64,000 nt of DNA, taken from positions 124,001 to 188,000 of the forward strand of contig JAUCYS010000005.1 in NCBI GenBank assembly GCA_030373505.1, read 5' to 3'. The DNA is from Parasphingorhabdus sp. Lineage in GTDB: Bacteria > Pseudomonadota > Alphaproteobacteria > Sphingomonadales > Sphingomonadaceae. The notes beneath the pieces were generated by a model that ran no database searches, was not told the origin of the DNA, and saw nothing but the letters and a program-made list of their open reading frames with translations. Below are positions 52,797 through 60,939 of this stretch, piece after piece (the first letter of the stretch is position 1; the number at the start of each line of letters is the position of its first letter). Position numbers and translations under genes: made by a program.

Positions 52797-53922
52797 GTTT
52801 TCTCACAAAAACCGTGCCGGCCGAATAGCCGGCCCCGAACGAACAGATCAGGCCCAGGTCTCCCTCCGCCAGATCGTCGCTATGCTTGTGAAAGGCGATG
52901 ATCGAGCCGGCAGACGAGGTGTTTGCATAAGTGTCGAGAACGGTGGGGCTTTCATCATCACTGGCTTCATGGCCCAGCACCCTTTGGGCAATCAGGCGGT
53001 TCATCCCCGCATTGGCCTGATGCAGCCAGAGACGCCGCAGTGCGCTGCGTTCCAGTCCCAGCCGCTCGATCTGTTCGTTGATCATGGTTGCGACCATCGG
53101 CACCACTTCCTTGAACACCTTGCGGCCTTCCTGCACGAACAGCTTGTCCCGGTCGTCGCGGCTTTCCGGATGGGTACGGTTGAGGAATCCGAAATTATTG
53201 CGGATATTGTTGGAAAACTGGGTCTTCAATTTCGTGCCGACGATTTCCCAATGTTGGGCAGGCGCAATATCCTTTGCTTCAATCAGGATCGCTGTCGCGA
53301 CGTCGCCAAAGATAAAATGGCTGTCCCGGTCGCGCCAGTTCAGATGGCCCGAGCAGATTTCCGGATTGATCACCAGCACCGAGCGAGCGCTGCCGGAGCG
53401 AATATAATCCGCTGCCGTCTGGATGCCGAAGGTCGCGGACGAACAGGCGACATTCATGTCGAAGCCAAAGCCGTCCTGCATCCCCAGCGCGTCCTGTATT
53501 TCCACCGCAATAGCGGGATAGGCCCGTTGCAGATTGGAACAGGCGCAGAGCACCGCATCCACATCTTCCGGCTTGCGCCCTGCCCGTTCCAGTGCCTGCT
53601 TGGCAGCTTTTACACCGATTTCGGCGAGAACCGAGATTTCCTCATTCGGTCGCTCCGGCAATCGTGGGCACATGATTTCCGGATCAAGAATGGGGTCCTT
53701 GGACAGCACGAAACGCGACTTGATGCCGGAGGCCTTTTCGATGAACTCCACCGAACTATGCTGCAATTCCTCCCTCTCGCCCGCCGCGATCGCCTCGGCA
53801 TTTTCGCGATTGGCAAGATCAACATAGGCGTTGAAACTGGCAACCAGTTCTTCGTTGCTGATGCTGTCGTCCGGCGTGAACAGGCCAGTTGCGGAAATGA
53901 CGGGAATAGAGCTGTCGGTCAT
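52789..53922 (-). CDS. 3-oxoacyl-ACP synthase III (FabH-like)
   Basis: The 377-residue thiolase-fold enzyme has the nucleophilic Cys in [12 protein letters not shown], the His in [10 protein letters not shown] and the Asn in YANTSSAG, matching the KAS III Cys-His-Asn triad. The remaining sequence ([40 protein letters not shown]) is a FabH-like branch, not obviously the housekeeping fabH, which normally sits with plsX. It would condense an acyl-CoA with malonyl-ACP. AAGGAA lies ten bases before ATG 53922. It is the first gene of a four-gene overlapping unit. Confidence 0.9.
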   Translation of the reverse strand: MTDSSIPVISATGLFTPDDSISNEELVASFNAYVDLANRENAEAIAAGEREELQHSSVEFIEKASGIKSRFVLSKDPILDPEIMCPRLPERPNEEISVLAEIGVKAAKQALERAGRKPEDVDAVLCACSNLQRAYPAIAVEIQDALGMQDGFGFDMNVACSSATFGIQTAADYIRSGSARSVLVINPEICSGHLNWRDRDSHFIFGDVATAILIEAKDIAPAQHWEIVGTKLKTQFSNNIRNNFGFLNRTHPESRDDRDKLFVQEGRKVFKEVVPMVATMINEQIERLGLERSALRRLWLHQANAGMNRLIAQRVLGHEASDDESPTVLDTYANTSSAGSIIAFHKHSDDLAEGDLGLICSFGAGYSAGTVFVRKHG

Positions 53923-54053
53923 GGGAAGATGCGGTTCCTTCTGCGGGTGCGCTTTCTGGTGGCGCTTGCGCCGATGGTAATCGTCTGGGGCCAAACTGGC
54001 AAGCAGGGTTGATCATGCTTTGCCTATCAATGCCGGCTTGCTATCAGAAGTTC

Positions 54054-54758
54054 ATGAATGACCGCGTGAAACTGGATGACAGCTGGAGGCTTCCCTTGGC
54101 CGGGGAATTTGAGAGCGATTACATGGTACTCCTGCGGGAGTTTCTGTTGCGCGAGAAAGCTGCCGGCAAAAAGATTTACCCCAGGGGAGCCGAATATTTC
54201 CGTGCCCTTGACTTGACTCCGCTCGACCGGGTCCGGGTCGTGATCCTCGGACAGGACCCCTATCATGGACCGGGCCAGGCGCACGGCCTGTGTTTCAGCG
54301 TGCAGCCCGGTGTCCGTCCCCCGCCGTCGCTGGTCAATATCTACAAGGAACTGGAGAGCGACCTTGGCATCACGCGCCCGGATCATGGTTTTCTCGAGCA
54401 TTGGGCAAAGCAGGGCGTGTTGCTGCTCAACAGCGTGCTGACCGTGGAGATGGCCCAGGCCGCGTCCCATCGCGGCAAGGGATGGGAGCAATTTACCGAC
54501 GCAATCGTGCGCCTGATTGCCGCCAAGCCGGATCCCGTCGTATTCATGCTGTGGGGCAGCTACGCGCAGAAAAAGGCGGCGTTCGTGAAAAGCGTCGAAC
54601 AGGGCGGGCAGCATCTCGTACTGAAGGCCCCTCACCCCTCGCCGCTGTCCGCCTATAACGGATTTTTTGGCTGCAAGCATTTCAGCAAGGCCAATGCGTT
54701 TCTCGAAAAGAACGGGCTGGAGCCGATCGACTGGAGCCTGCCGCCGGTGGACAGCTGA
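54054..54758 (+). CDS. ung: Uracil-DNA glycosylase, family 1
   Basis: The 234-residue protein has the catalytic water-activating motif [18 protein letters not shown] (Asp in GQDPYHG), the conserved [24 protein letters not shown], and the DNA-intercalation loop HPSPLSA. It removes uracil from DNA. ATG 54054 opens the conserved N terminus, 15 codons into a longer frame without support. Confidence 0.97.
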   Translation: MNDRVKLDDSWRLPLAGEFESDYMVLLREFLLREKAAGKKIYPRGAEYFRALDLTPLDRVRVVILGQDPYHGPGQAHGLCFSVQPGVRPPPSLVNIYKELESDLGITRPDHGFLEHWAKQGVLLLNSVLTVEMAQAASHRGKGWEQFTDAIVRLIAAKPDPVVFMLWGSYAQKKAAFVKSVEQGGQHLVLKAPHPSPLSAYNGFFGCKHFSKANAFLEKNGLEPIDWSLPPVDS

Positions 54759-54823
54759 TCCTGACCGGCCAGTGTTCGGGGTGAAGTGGCCAGCTTTTGC
54801 CACGCACCGCTATCGGCCAGTTG

Positions 54824-55783
54824 CTATTGCGCGGCAGCGGCATCCGTAGCCTGTATCCACGCATCAATATCGCGTGCGACCTGTTCTGGCGTTTCTTCCA
54901 TCGGCAGATGCCCGGCATCGGCATAGGTGATCAGTTTGCTTTGGGAAATCGCGGCAGCAAAAGCGCGCGCATGCGACAAGGGAATGACTTTGTCCTGCTC
55001 TCCCCACAACAGAAGCACCGGCATTTCAAGGCTTCCGATTTCAGCCCATTTTTCCGGCTCGCGCGGCGTCTTTGCCCGGTCCACGGCGGCCTGCCGATTG
55101 CCGGGGAAACGCAGCAACTCCCAGTAGCGATCAACCAATTCCTCAGTCACCCGTTGAGGGTAGGCAACACTTTCCTGCAGTGACGACTTGACCAGAAAGC
55201 GCGGTGTGATTTCCGGCAACAGCATTTGTCCGAACGATGACTGGGCTAGTCTGGCGCCAAGATAGGGTTTGACCTTTTCCGCCACCTGGGCACCGGACGC
55301 ATCGATCAGGACAAGGCCCGACGTCCGCTCTGGCACGGACAGGCCAGCTCGCCACACCAGCCAGCCGCCCATGCTGTTTCCGACCCAGTAGGCTCTCTCG
55401 ATACCCACCGCGTCCAGCACCTTGACCGCTTCTGCTATATAAGTTTCCGCGTCATAGGCTCCCTTTGGATTGGGTCCGGTCAGGCCGTGCCCGTAAAGGT
55501 CCAGCGAAATCACGCGATATCTGTCACCGAGCAATGCAACCAGCGGCTCCCATGTTTGCAACATGCTGTTCGATCCATGGATCAGAAGGATCGGGGGGCC
55601 GTCTTTATTGCCCTCGTCCCGATAATGGATTTCCCCGCCATGCCCGTCGTCGAGAAAGCGGGACAATGGATTCGTATATGTCGCGATCATTGCTTCGCGG
55701 TCTGTATCGGGTGTCCGGAAAAGGAAGAAAGCCGCGCCGAGAACGACCAGCATTAGAAGGATGAAACGGATCGTCTTTTTCAT
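54824..55783 (-). CDS. Alpha/beta hydrolase, N-terminal membrane anchor
   Basis: The 319-residue protein has one N-terminal helix (TIRFILLMLVVLGAAFFLF) and a canonical alpha/beta hydrolase: oxyanion loop ILLIHGSNSM, nucleophile elbow GNSMGGW (Ser), acid in LLWGEQDKVIP and base His in DAGHLPM. The Ser-Asp-His triad is complete, so it is probably active, facing the periplasm. GGGAG lies about nine bases before ATG 55783. Substrate unknown. Confidence 0.9.
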   Translation of the reverse strand: MKKTIRFILLMLVVLGAAFFLFRTPDTDREAMIATYTNPLSRFLDDGHGGEIHYRDEGNKDGPPILLIHGSNSMLQTWEPLVALLGDRYRVISLDLYGHGLTGPNPKGAYDAETYIAEAVKVLDAVGIERAYWVGNSMGGWLVWRAGLSVPERTSGLVLIDASGAQVAEKVKPYLGARLAQSSFGQMLLPEITPRFLVKSSLQESVAYPQRVTEELVDRYWELLRFPGNRQAAVDRAKTPREPEKWAEIGSLEMPVLLLWGEQDKVIPLSHARAFAAAISQSKLITYADAGHLPMEETPEQVARDIDAWIQATDAAAAQ

Positions 55784-55842
55784 GGCCGTGCTCCCGTCAG
55801 AACCGGTCATATATCATAAACATGCGGATTAGCGCCAACGGG

Positions 55843-56388
55843 CTAGTCCACGGTCCGCCATTCTCCCGGCGGCAATCCTTCAAGCGACCATTCTCCGATG
55901 TTCCAGCGCACCAGTCGCAAGGTCGGATGTCCTGCGGCCGCCGTCATTCTCCGTACCTGCCGGTTTCGGCCCTCGCTGATGGTCAGCCTGATCCAGCTAT
56001 CAGGGATGTTTTTCCGAACCCGGATCGGTGGATCGCGCGGCCACAGATCCGGCTCGGCGATCCGTTCGGCTTCGCCAGGCCGGGTTATTCCATCTTTCAG
56101 CTCAATACCTTGCCGCAGCAGAGAGAGAGACTCTTCCGCGATCTCGCCCTCGACCTGAGCGAGATAGGTTTTCGGCATCTTATATTTCGGCTCCGCAATC
56201 CGCGCCTGCAGCTTGCCGTCATCGGTGAGAATCATAAGCCCTTCGCTGTCACGGTCCAGACGGCCTGCCGGATAGACGCCCGGCACATCGATGAAGTCGG
56301 AAAGCGTCGCCCGTTTGGTTTCGCTGCCGCGATCGGTGAATTGCGGCAGTACGCCGAAGGGTTTGTTGAACAGGATCAGTTTTGCCAT
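55843..56388 (-). CDS. Pseudouridine synthase, RsuA/RluE family
   Basis: The 181-residue protein lacks an S4 domain. It starts [20 protein letters not shown] and carries the catalytic-Asp motif [17 protein letters not shown] and [20 protein letters not shown]. The lack of an S4 domain, small size and these motifs fit RluE, which modifies U2457 of 23S rRNA in E. coli. It starts divergent from and close to the hydroxylase gene at 56514. Confidence 0.92.
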   Translation of the reverse strand: MAKLILFNKPFGVLPQFTDRGSETKRATLSDFIDVPGVYPAGRLDRDSEGLMILTDDGKLQARIAEPKYKMPKTYLAQVEGEIAEESLSLLRQGIELKDGITRPGEAERIAEPDLWPRDPPIRVRKNIPDSWIRLTISEGRNRQVRRMTAAAGHPTLRLVRWNIGEWSLEGLPPGEWRTVD

Positions 56389-56513
56389 CCCCCCTCTTGG
56401 CAGCGACAACCAGAATGAGCAACGCTGCAGCGGCGGCAGATATCAAATGTGGGGCCCTGCTGCGCAAATTGCTCCGGGAATTGCTACCGGTCCCGCTTGA
56501 AAACGTGTACCGC

Positions 56514-57668
56514 ATGCCCATGCAATTCAAGAGTTTCGATACTGCGGCTTTTCTGCGCGATTATTGGCAGAAAAGACCGGCGCTGATCCGCGATCCCTGG
56601 CGATCCTGGCACAACCCTCTGTCGCCTGATGAACTGGCTGGCCTGGCTTGTGAAGATCATGTGGAGTCGCGTCTGATCACACAATCCAGCGACGACTGGA
56701 ACGCCGAACATGGCCCCTTGCCCGAAGCGCGTTTTGGTGATCTGGGCAAATCCCCCTGGACGTTGCTGGTACAGGCAGTTGATCAGCATGTCCCCGATGT
56801 CGCGGCGCTGATCGAACCGTTTCGATTCATTCCCAATTGGCGGATCGACGACGTGATGGTGAGCTATGCCAGCGATGGCGGCGGGGTCGGACCGCATTTC
56901 GATCATTATGACGTTTTCCTGATCCAGGGTCTCGGGCAACGGCGCTGGCAGATCGGCGGCATGTGCGATGACCAGACTGCCTTGCGATCACATGAAGACC
57001 TTTTGCTGCTCGCCAATTTTGAAGCGACCGAAGAATGGATCCTGGACCCGGGCGACATGCTCTATATTCCGCCGGGCATTGCCCACAATGGAGTCGCCGT
57101 CGGCGAAGATTGCATGACGTACAGCATTGGCTTTCGCTCTCCTTCGAGAAAAGAGCTGATCAGCAACTGGTGCGACGAACTACTGCCTACGCTGGGCGAT
57201 GATGACCGCTACTGCGATCCCGATCTGTCCCTTCAGAAAAACCCCGGCGAAATATCCGCCAGTGCCATCGACCGGCTGCACAGCATGCTGACGGAGAAGC
57301 TGAAGGATAGGGAGGCATTTGCCCAATGGTTTGGCGAATATAACAGCACACCGCGATATCCGGAAACGGACTGGCGGCCGGAAGAACCGATCGGATCAGA
57401 GCAGTTGCGCGAATTGCTGGAAGCGGGCCATCCCTTGATTCGGAACCCGGCCAGCCGCTTTTCCTTTGTCCGCCCGGACGAGAGCAAACTGCTGCTGTTT
57501 GTCGACGGCCAATCGATCGTTTGCGAAGATATTGTCATGCTGGTCGCTGAAGAATTATGCGCGCAGGAGAAGTTCAATGCCGATCCGGAATGGCTGAGCT
57601 CCAACCGCGTCATCGCGTTGCTCACCGACCTCTACAATCGCGGCAGTCTTGCCTTCGACTGGAGCTAG
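56514..57668 (+). CDS. RoxA/YcfD-like ribosomal oxygenase (cupin, L16 arginine hydroxylase type)
   Basis: The 384-residue protein is a JmjC-type 2-oxoglutarate oxygenase. Iron ligands are visible as HFDHYDVF (HxD, about residues 130-137) and the distal His in PPGIAHNGVAV; FDTAAFLRDYWQKRPALIRD and DDVMVSYASDGGGVGPH are family landmarks. YcfD hydroxylates an arginine of ribosomal protein L16. The long C-terminal helical region fits. The start is set by the conserved MPMQFKSFD; 5' extension is possible. Confidence 0.9.
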   Translation: MPMQFKSFDTAAFLRDYWQKRPALIRDPWRSWHNPLSPDELAGLACEDHVESRLITQSSDDWNAEHGPLPEARFGDLGKSPWTLLVQAVDQHVPDVAALIEPFRFIPNWRIDDVMVSYASDGGGVGPHFDHYDVFLIQGLGQRRWQIGGMCDDQTALRSHEDLLLLANFEATEEWILDPGDMLYIPPGIAHNGVAVGEDCMTYSIGFRSPSRKELISNWCDELLPTLGDDDRYCDPDLSLQKNPGEISASAIDRLHSMLTEKLKDREAFAQWFGEYNSTPRYPETDWRPEEPIGSEQLRELLEAGHPLIRNPASRFSFVRPDESKLLLFVDGQSIVCEDIVMLVAEELCAQEKFNADPEWLSSNRVIALLTDLYNRGSLAFDWS

Positions 57669-57690
57669 ATGCTGCGTCAACTGAAGACAA

Positions 57691-57728
57691 AAAAAGGGCG
57701 GCAGCGCCGAAGCCCTGCCGCCCTTTTT
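57691..57728. terminator. Bidirectional terminator between roxA-like and cspA
   Basis: AAAAAGGGCGGCA (57691-57703) pairs perfectly with TGCCGCCCTTTTT (57716-57728) around a 12-base loop. It lies in the 70-bp gap between convergent genes and gives T runs in both directions. Confidence 0.93.
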
Positions 57729-57739
57729 GTATTTCAGAC

Positions 57740-57946
57740 TCAAGCCTGCTGCAGGTTCACAGCGGCTTTCTTGCCATTATTTCCGGTTTCAACATCATAT
57801 GTCAGACGTTGTTCTTTTTCGAGCGACTGCATTCCGGCAGCCTGAACTGCGGTAATGTGCACGAAGCTGTCATCGCCACCGTCTTCAGGAGCGATGAAAC
57901 CATAGCCCTTGTCGGTGTTGAAAAATTTTACGGTGCCTGTAGGCAT
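57740..57946 (-). CDS. Cold-shock protein (CspA family)
   Basis: The 68-residue protein starts MPTGTVKFFNTDKGYGFIAP and has the RNP1 motif KGYGFI and RNP2 motif FVHI, the hallmarks of a single cold-shock domain that binds RNA and single-stranded DNA. AGGAAT lies six bases before ATG 57946. About 190 bp of untranslated sequence precede it up to the divergent lipoprotein frame, so a long regulatory leader is likely, as for other cold-shock mRNAs. Confidence 0.96.
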   Translation of the reverse strand: MPTGTVKFFNTDKGYGFIAPEDGGDDSFVHITAVQAAGMQSLEKEQRLTYDVETGNNGKKAAVNLQQA

Positions 57947-58184
57947 AGTCTTATTCCTATTCATAACTTAATTATGTCCGATCATGCAAAATGCAGAACC
58001 GGACGGGATTGGCCAACTTCGAGAAATGGGAAAAAGAGTATGCAACCTTAGGGGCAGCGAAACCATGATTTCGTCGTAACGCGATTTATTAGCTGCCGTC
58101 TCTATAGCAGCCTAATCCTTAATAAGCAAACAGATGTATTTCCGTTGTTTCATGGCCGGCAGAAATTGTGTAGCAACGGTACTG

Positions 58185-58826
58185 ATGAACACACTGATGC
58201 GGACCGGCCTGCCAGCGCTTTTGCTCTATATTCCCCTTGTCGCGTGCGATCCGGCTCCCGTTCCGACGCCGGAATCCTCTCCCCAGAATCTCTTTTTTGA
58301 GCGCCTGAGCCTGCTGTGCGGCAAGGCTTATGCGGGTCTGCTGGTATCGGACCAGACAGCCGATGCTGAAATGAAGGGCAAGCCGATGATCATGCATGTG
58401 GCCGGCTGCAGCCCCAACGAAATCAGCATCCCCTTTCACATTGCCGAGGATCGCGGCAAGTGGAACCGGTCGCGCACCTGGATCATTTCCCGCACAAATG
58501 AGGGCCTGCGTCTGAAGCACCGGCATCGGCACGAGGACGGCAGTCTGGACAGCGTGACCAATTACGGCGGTGACACCGAAAGCCCGGGAACCGCAAGTCG
58601 GCAGGAGTTCCCGGTCGATGCCGAATCCATAGGTTCCTTTCGCGCCAACGGTCTGGATCAGTCGGTCAGCAACATATGGGCGGTCGAAATCACTCCGCCG
58701 GACCAGGCCGATGCGCATTTCGCCTATGAGCTTCGCCGGCCGGAATCGGCAGACGGTCGGCATTTCCGTGTTGAATTTGACCTTTCCAAGCCAGTGGCGC
58801 TGCCGCCGCCTCCCTGGGGCGACTGA
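58185..58826 (+). CDS. Hypothetical lipoprotein
   Basis: The 213-residue product has a lipoprotein signal (LPALLLYIPLVACDPAP, lipobox LVAC) and a mostly beta-rich domain with a conserved Cys in SLLCGKAYAGLLVSD and in VAGCSPNEISIPF. I do not recognise a named family, although the first motif resembles uncharacterised sphingomonad lipoproteins. ATG 58185 or 58197 starts the signal; an upstream frame to 58134 is less likely. It is six bases upstream of the channel-like gene. Confidence 0.75.
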   Translation: MNTLMRTGLPALLLYIPLVACDPAPVPTPESSPQNLFFERLSLLCGKAYAGLLVSDQTADAEMKGKPMIMHVAGCSPNEISIPFHIAEDRGKWNRSRTWIISRTNEGLRLKHRHRHEDGSLDSVTNYGGDTESPGTASRQEFPVDAESIGSFRANGLDQSVSNIWAVEITPPDQADAHFAYELRRPESADGRHFRVEFDLSKPVALPPPPWGD

Positions 58827-58832
58827 ACCGAC

Positions 58833-59261
58833 ATGATTGCCCAGCTCACCGTCAGTGCGCTCATGGTCGCACTCACCGTGTTTATTCACGGGTCGGGAAT
58901 CTACCTCCTGGGCCGGCTTCTGAGAATAGAGGCAAGAGAAGAAGCGGCAGAACATATTCACCCGATGTCGCCGCGCGGCATTGCGGTAACCCTGGCGCTG
59001 GTCCTTGGGCTGATCGCGCTGCACGGTTTTGAGATATGGCTATATGCGTTTTTGTTTCTGGCACTGCATGCAATGCCCACGCTCAACGAAGCGATCTATT
59101 TTTCGACGATCACCTATTCCACGACCGGATATGATGATGAGGGATTTGCCGAGGGGTGGCGCATGGTTGCGGCGATTGAAGGGGTGAATGGCGTTGTCCT
59201 GCTGGGCTGGTCCACCGCCTTTTTCGTGACCGTCGTGGCGCGCATGGGCCGCACCAGATGA
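58833..59261 (+). CDS. Two-pore-helix ion-channel-like membrane protein
   Basis: The 142-residue protein has three to four hydrophobic segments (about 6-28, 50-80, 112-137). A pore-like loop between the second and last reads YFSTITYSTTGYDDEGFAEG, similar to the potassium-channel filter TxxTxGYGD but with GYDD in place of GYGD. It fits the Ion_trans_2 family. The altered filter leaves selectivity open. It overlaps the next gene by four bases (ATGA) and follows the lipoprotein by six. Confidence 0.72.
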   Translation: MIAQLTVSALMVALTVFIHGSGIYLLGRLLRIEAREEAAEHIHPMSPRGIAVTLALVLGLIALHGFEIWLYAFLFLALHAMPTLNEAIYFSTITYSTTGYDDEGFAEGWRMVAAIEGVNGVVLLGWSTAFFVTVVARMGRTR

Positions 59262-59689
59262 CCATCGCCGAACCCGAAGAAAGCTTCCAGCGTCGCTTCT
59301 TCCGATGGCTGCTGGCGATCATCTATCTGGTCGCAGGCATTGTGCATATCCGCTCTCCCAGCGGTTTTCTGGCGATCACCCCCGAATGGGTCCCTTTCCC
59401 GGCAAAGGTCATCCTCTTCACCGGGATTGCAGAGATCGCCGGAGCCGTCGGCTTGATGGTTCCACCGAAGCTGATCCCGAACATCCGCTACGCGGCGGGG
59501 ATCGGGCTCGCGCTATATGCTCTGTGCGTCTACCCGGCGAATATCAATCATGCGATCAACAATATCGCGATTGGCGGTTCCACCGCGAGCTGGCTCTATC
59601 ATGGTCCTCGCCTGGCCTTCCAGCCGGTGTTCATCTGGTGGGCGCTGATATCGGGCGGAGTTACAAACTGGCCATTCCGGAGAAAATAG
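59258..59689 (+). CDS. DoxX-like membrane protein
   Basis: The 143-residue protein has four predicted membrane helices (LLAIIYLVAGIVHIRSPSGF, VILFTGIAEIAGAVGLMVPP, YAAGIGLALYALCVYPANIN, and a last one at VFIWWALISG). The first-helix pattern with AGIVHI and the GIAEIAGAVGL second helix match the DoxX family. Role unknown. It begins in a four-base overlap with the channel gene. Confidence 0.82.
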   Translation: MTIAEPEESFQRRFFRWLLAIIYLVAGIVHIRSPSGFLAITPEWVPFPAKVILFTGIAEIAGAVGLMVPPKLIPNIRYAAGIGLALYALCVYPANINHAINNIAIGGSTASWLYHGPRLAFQPVFIWWALISGGVTNWPFRRK

Positions 59690-59765
59690 CAGATAAACCT
59701 GCCCTTAATCGGGTATGTTGGATAGAGACGAGCCTGATAGATTGAATCCAGAAAAGGAGCAGGAC

Positions 59766-59918
59766 ATGGAAAAGCATGGCGACGAGATTGAAGTAACCGA
59801 GCGCGAGGCGAGCAACAAGCCGCGGACATCTCACAATGTCAGGATTGTTCTGGCGGTTTCCCTGCTGCTCGCGATTGTCGTGCTGTCGCTTGTCTGGATC
59901 ATCCCGGCGCTGAGCTAG
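59766..59918 (+). CDS. Small single-pass membrane protein, 50 aa
   Basis: The 50-residue protein has an acidic-basic cytoplasmic N terminus (MEKHGDEIEVTEREASNKPR) and one membrane helix (IVLAVSLLLAIVVLSLVWII) near the C terminus. GGAGCAGGA precedes ATG 59766 closely, which supports it being real despite its size. I know of no characterised homologue. Confidence 0.65.
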   Translation: MEKHGDEIEVTEREASNKPRTSHNVRIVLAVSLLLAIVVLSLVWIIPALS

Positions 59919-59948
59919 GCTTCCCCGGTCGACGGCGCGCCAAGGACG

Positions 59949-60752
59949 TCAGACGGCTCCGGCGATATAGGCGACGAGCAGCGCCGACGGCAGAAGCAGC
60001 GCCTGCGCCAGAAGCGTCCCTCCCACCCGGCTGAGCGAGAGCCAGGTGATTGTCCGCCGGAACACCGGCTGGCTGACCCGGCCGCTGACCACGTCGTCGG
60101 TCATTACCGACAGCTGCGGGTCAATGACCACAAACAGCAAGATGGTGGCAAAGCCGTTGATGACGGCCGAAAGCTGCGAAGCCGTAACCCGATATTCGGG
60201 GTTGAGATAACCGGCATATAATGATCCGACGACCCCCACCGTCAGCAGCGCCTGGGCCACGATATTGAGGATGATGATGGTCATAGATACGCCGCGCGGC
60301 TTGCGCAGGTCGGTGAGGTGCACGGCCTTCGGAGCGGTAACCGTTCTTCCGACATAGCCGATCCCGCCCTTGGTGAAAGCGTGCCAGATCAGGCGGGGCA
60401 TTGATCGGTGCTCGTGAAACTCGAGGATGGCGCTGCTGAACCAGCGCTGCACCGTGGGAATGAGCAATGCTCCGACGATCGTCGCGGCGGTGGCCGCGAG
60501 CAATACTAGCCGGAAATCGGTGAGCAACCCCTCTCCGGTGCCGTTGGCCAGACCATTCTCGATCCGCTTGGCGAGAAACGGACCCAGGAAGCTGTTTGAC
60601 AGCCGCGAGACCAGCACCAGAATATTGAACAGGGCGAAGGAAACGGCAATGCGACCGGTACGAACACCGGCAATGCGAGCCGAATAAGCCAGAGCCCCGA
60701 TCAGATGAATGGAGAAGGTCAAACCGCAAATAATTACAAGCTGCTGATCCAT
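59949..60752 (-). CDS. Amj/YdaH-family lipid II flippase-like protein
   Basis: The 267-residue protein has about six membrane helices, starting MDQQLVIICGLTFSIHLIGA. It has the family block LAYSARIAGVRTGRIAVSFA followed by LFNILVLVSRLSNSFLGPFL, and the cytoplasmic segment FHEHRSMPRLIWHAFTKGGI. That sequence matches the DUF2837/Amj family, whose Bacillus member flips the peptidoglycan precursor lipid II as an alternative to MurJ. ATG 60752 is the family-consistent start, about 60 codons into a longer open frame. Divergent from the SLC13 permease. Confidence 0.85.
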   Translation of the reverse strand: MDQQLVIICGLTFSIHLIGALAYSARIAGVRTGRIAVSFALFNILVLVSRLSNSFLGPFLAKRIENGLANGTGEGLLTDFRLVLLAATAATIVGALLIPTVQRWFSSAILEFHEHRSMPRLIWHAFTKGGIGYVGRTVTAPKAVHLTDLRKPRGVSMTIIILNIVAQALLTVGVVGSLYAGYLNPEYRVTASQLSAVINGFATILLFVVIDPQLSVMTDDVVSGRVSQPVFRRTITWLSLSRVGGTLLAQALLLPSALLVAYIAGAV

Positions 60753-60939
60753 GATTTTTCCGATGTGCCCTGCCGAGTCACGCGCGAGTCGGGTGCGAAG
60801 CGGAATCGCCCATGAACCAAAACTTGGCATAACCAAACAATATTTTGCAGCGCCCCGCCGTTTTCGCTCTGGCGCCGGATTACACTCCGTTTTATTGGCG
60901 TTTTCGAAACCCGGTGCGCTATCCTGATCGGACCCGCTC

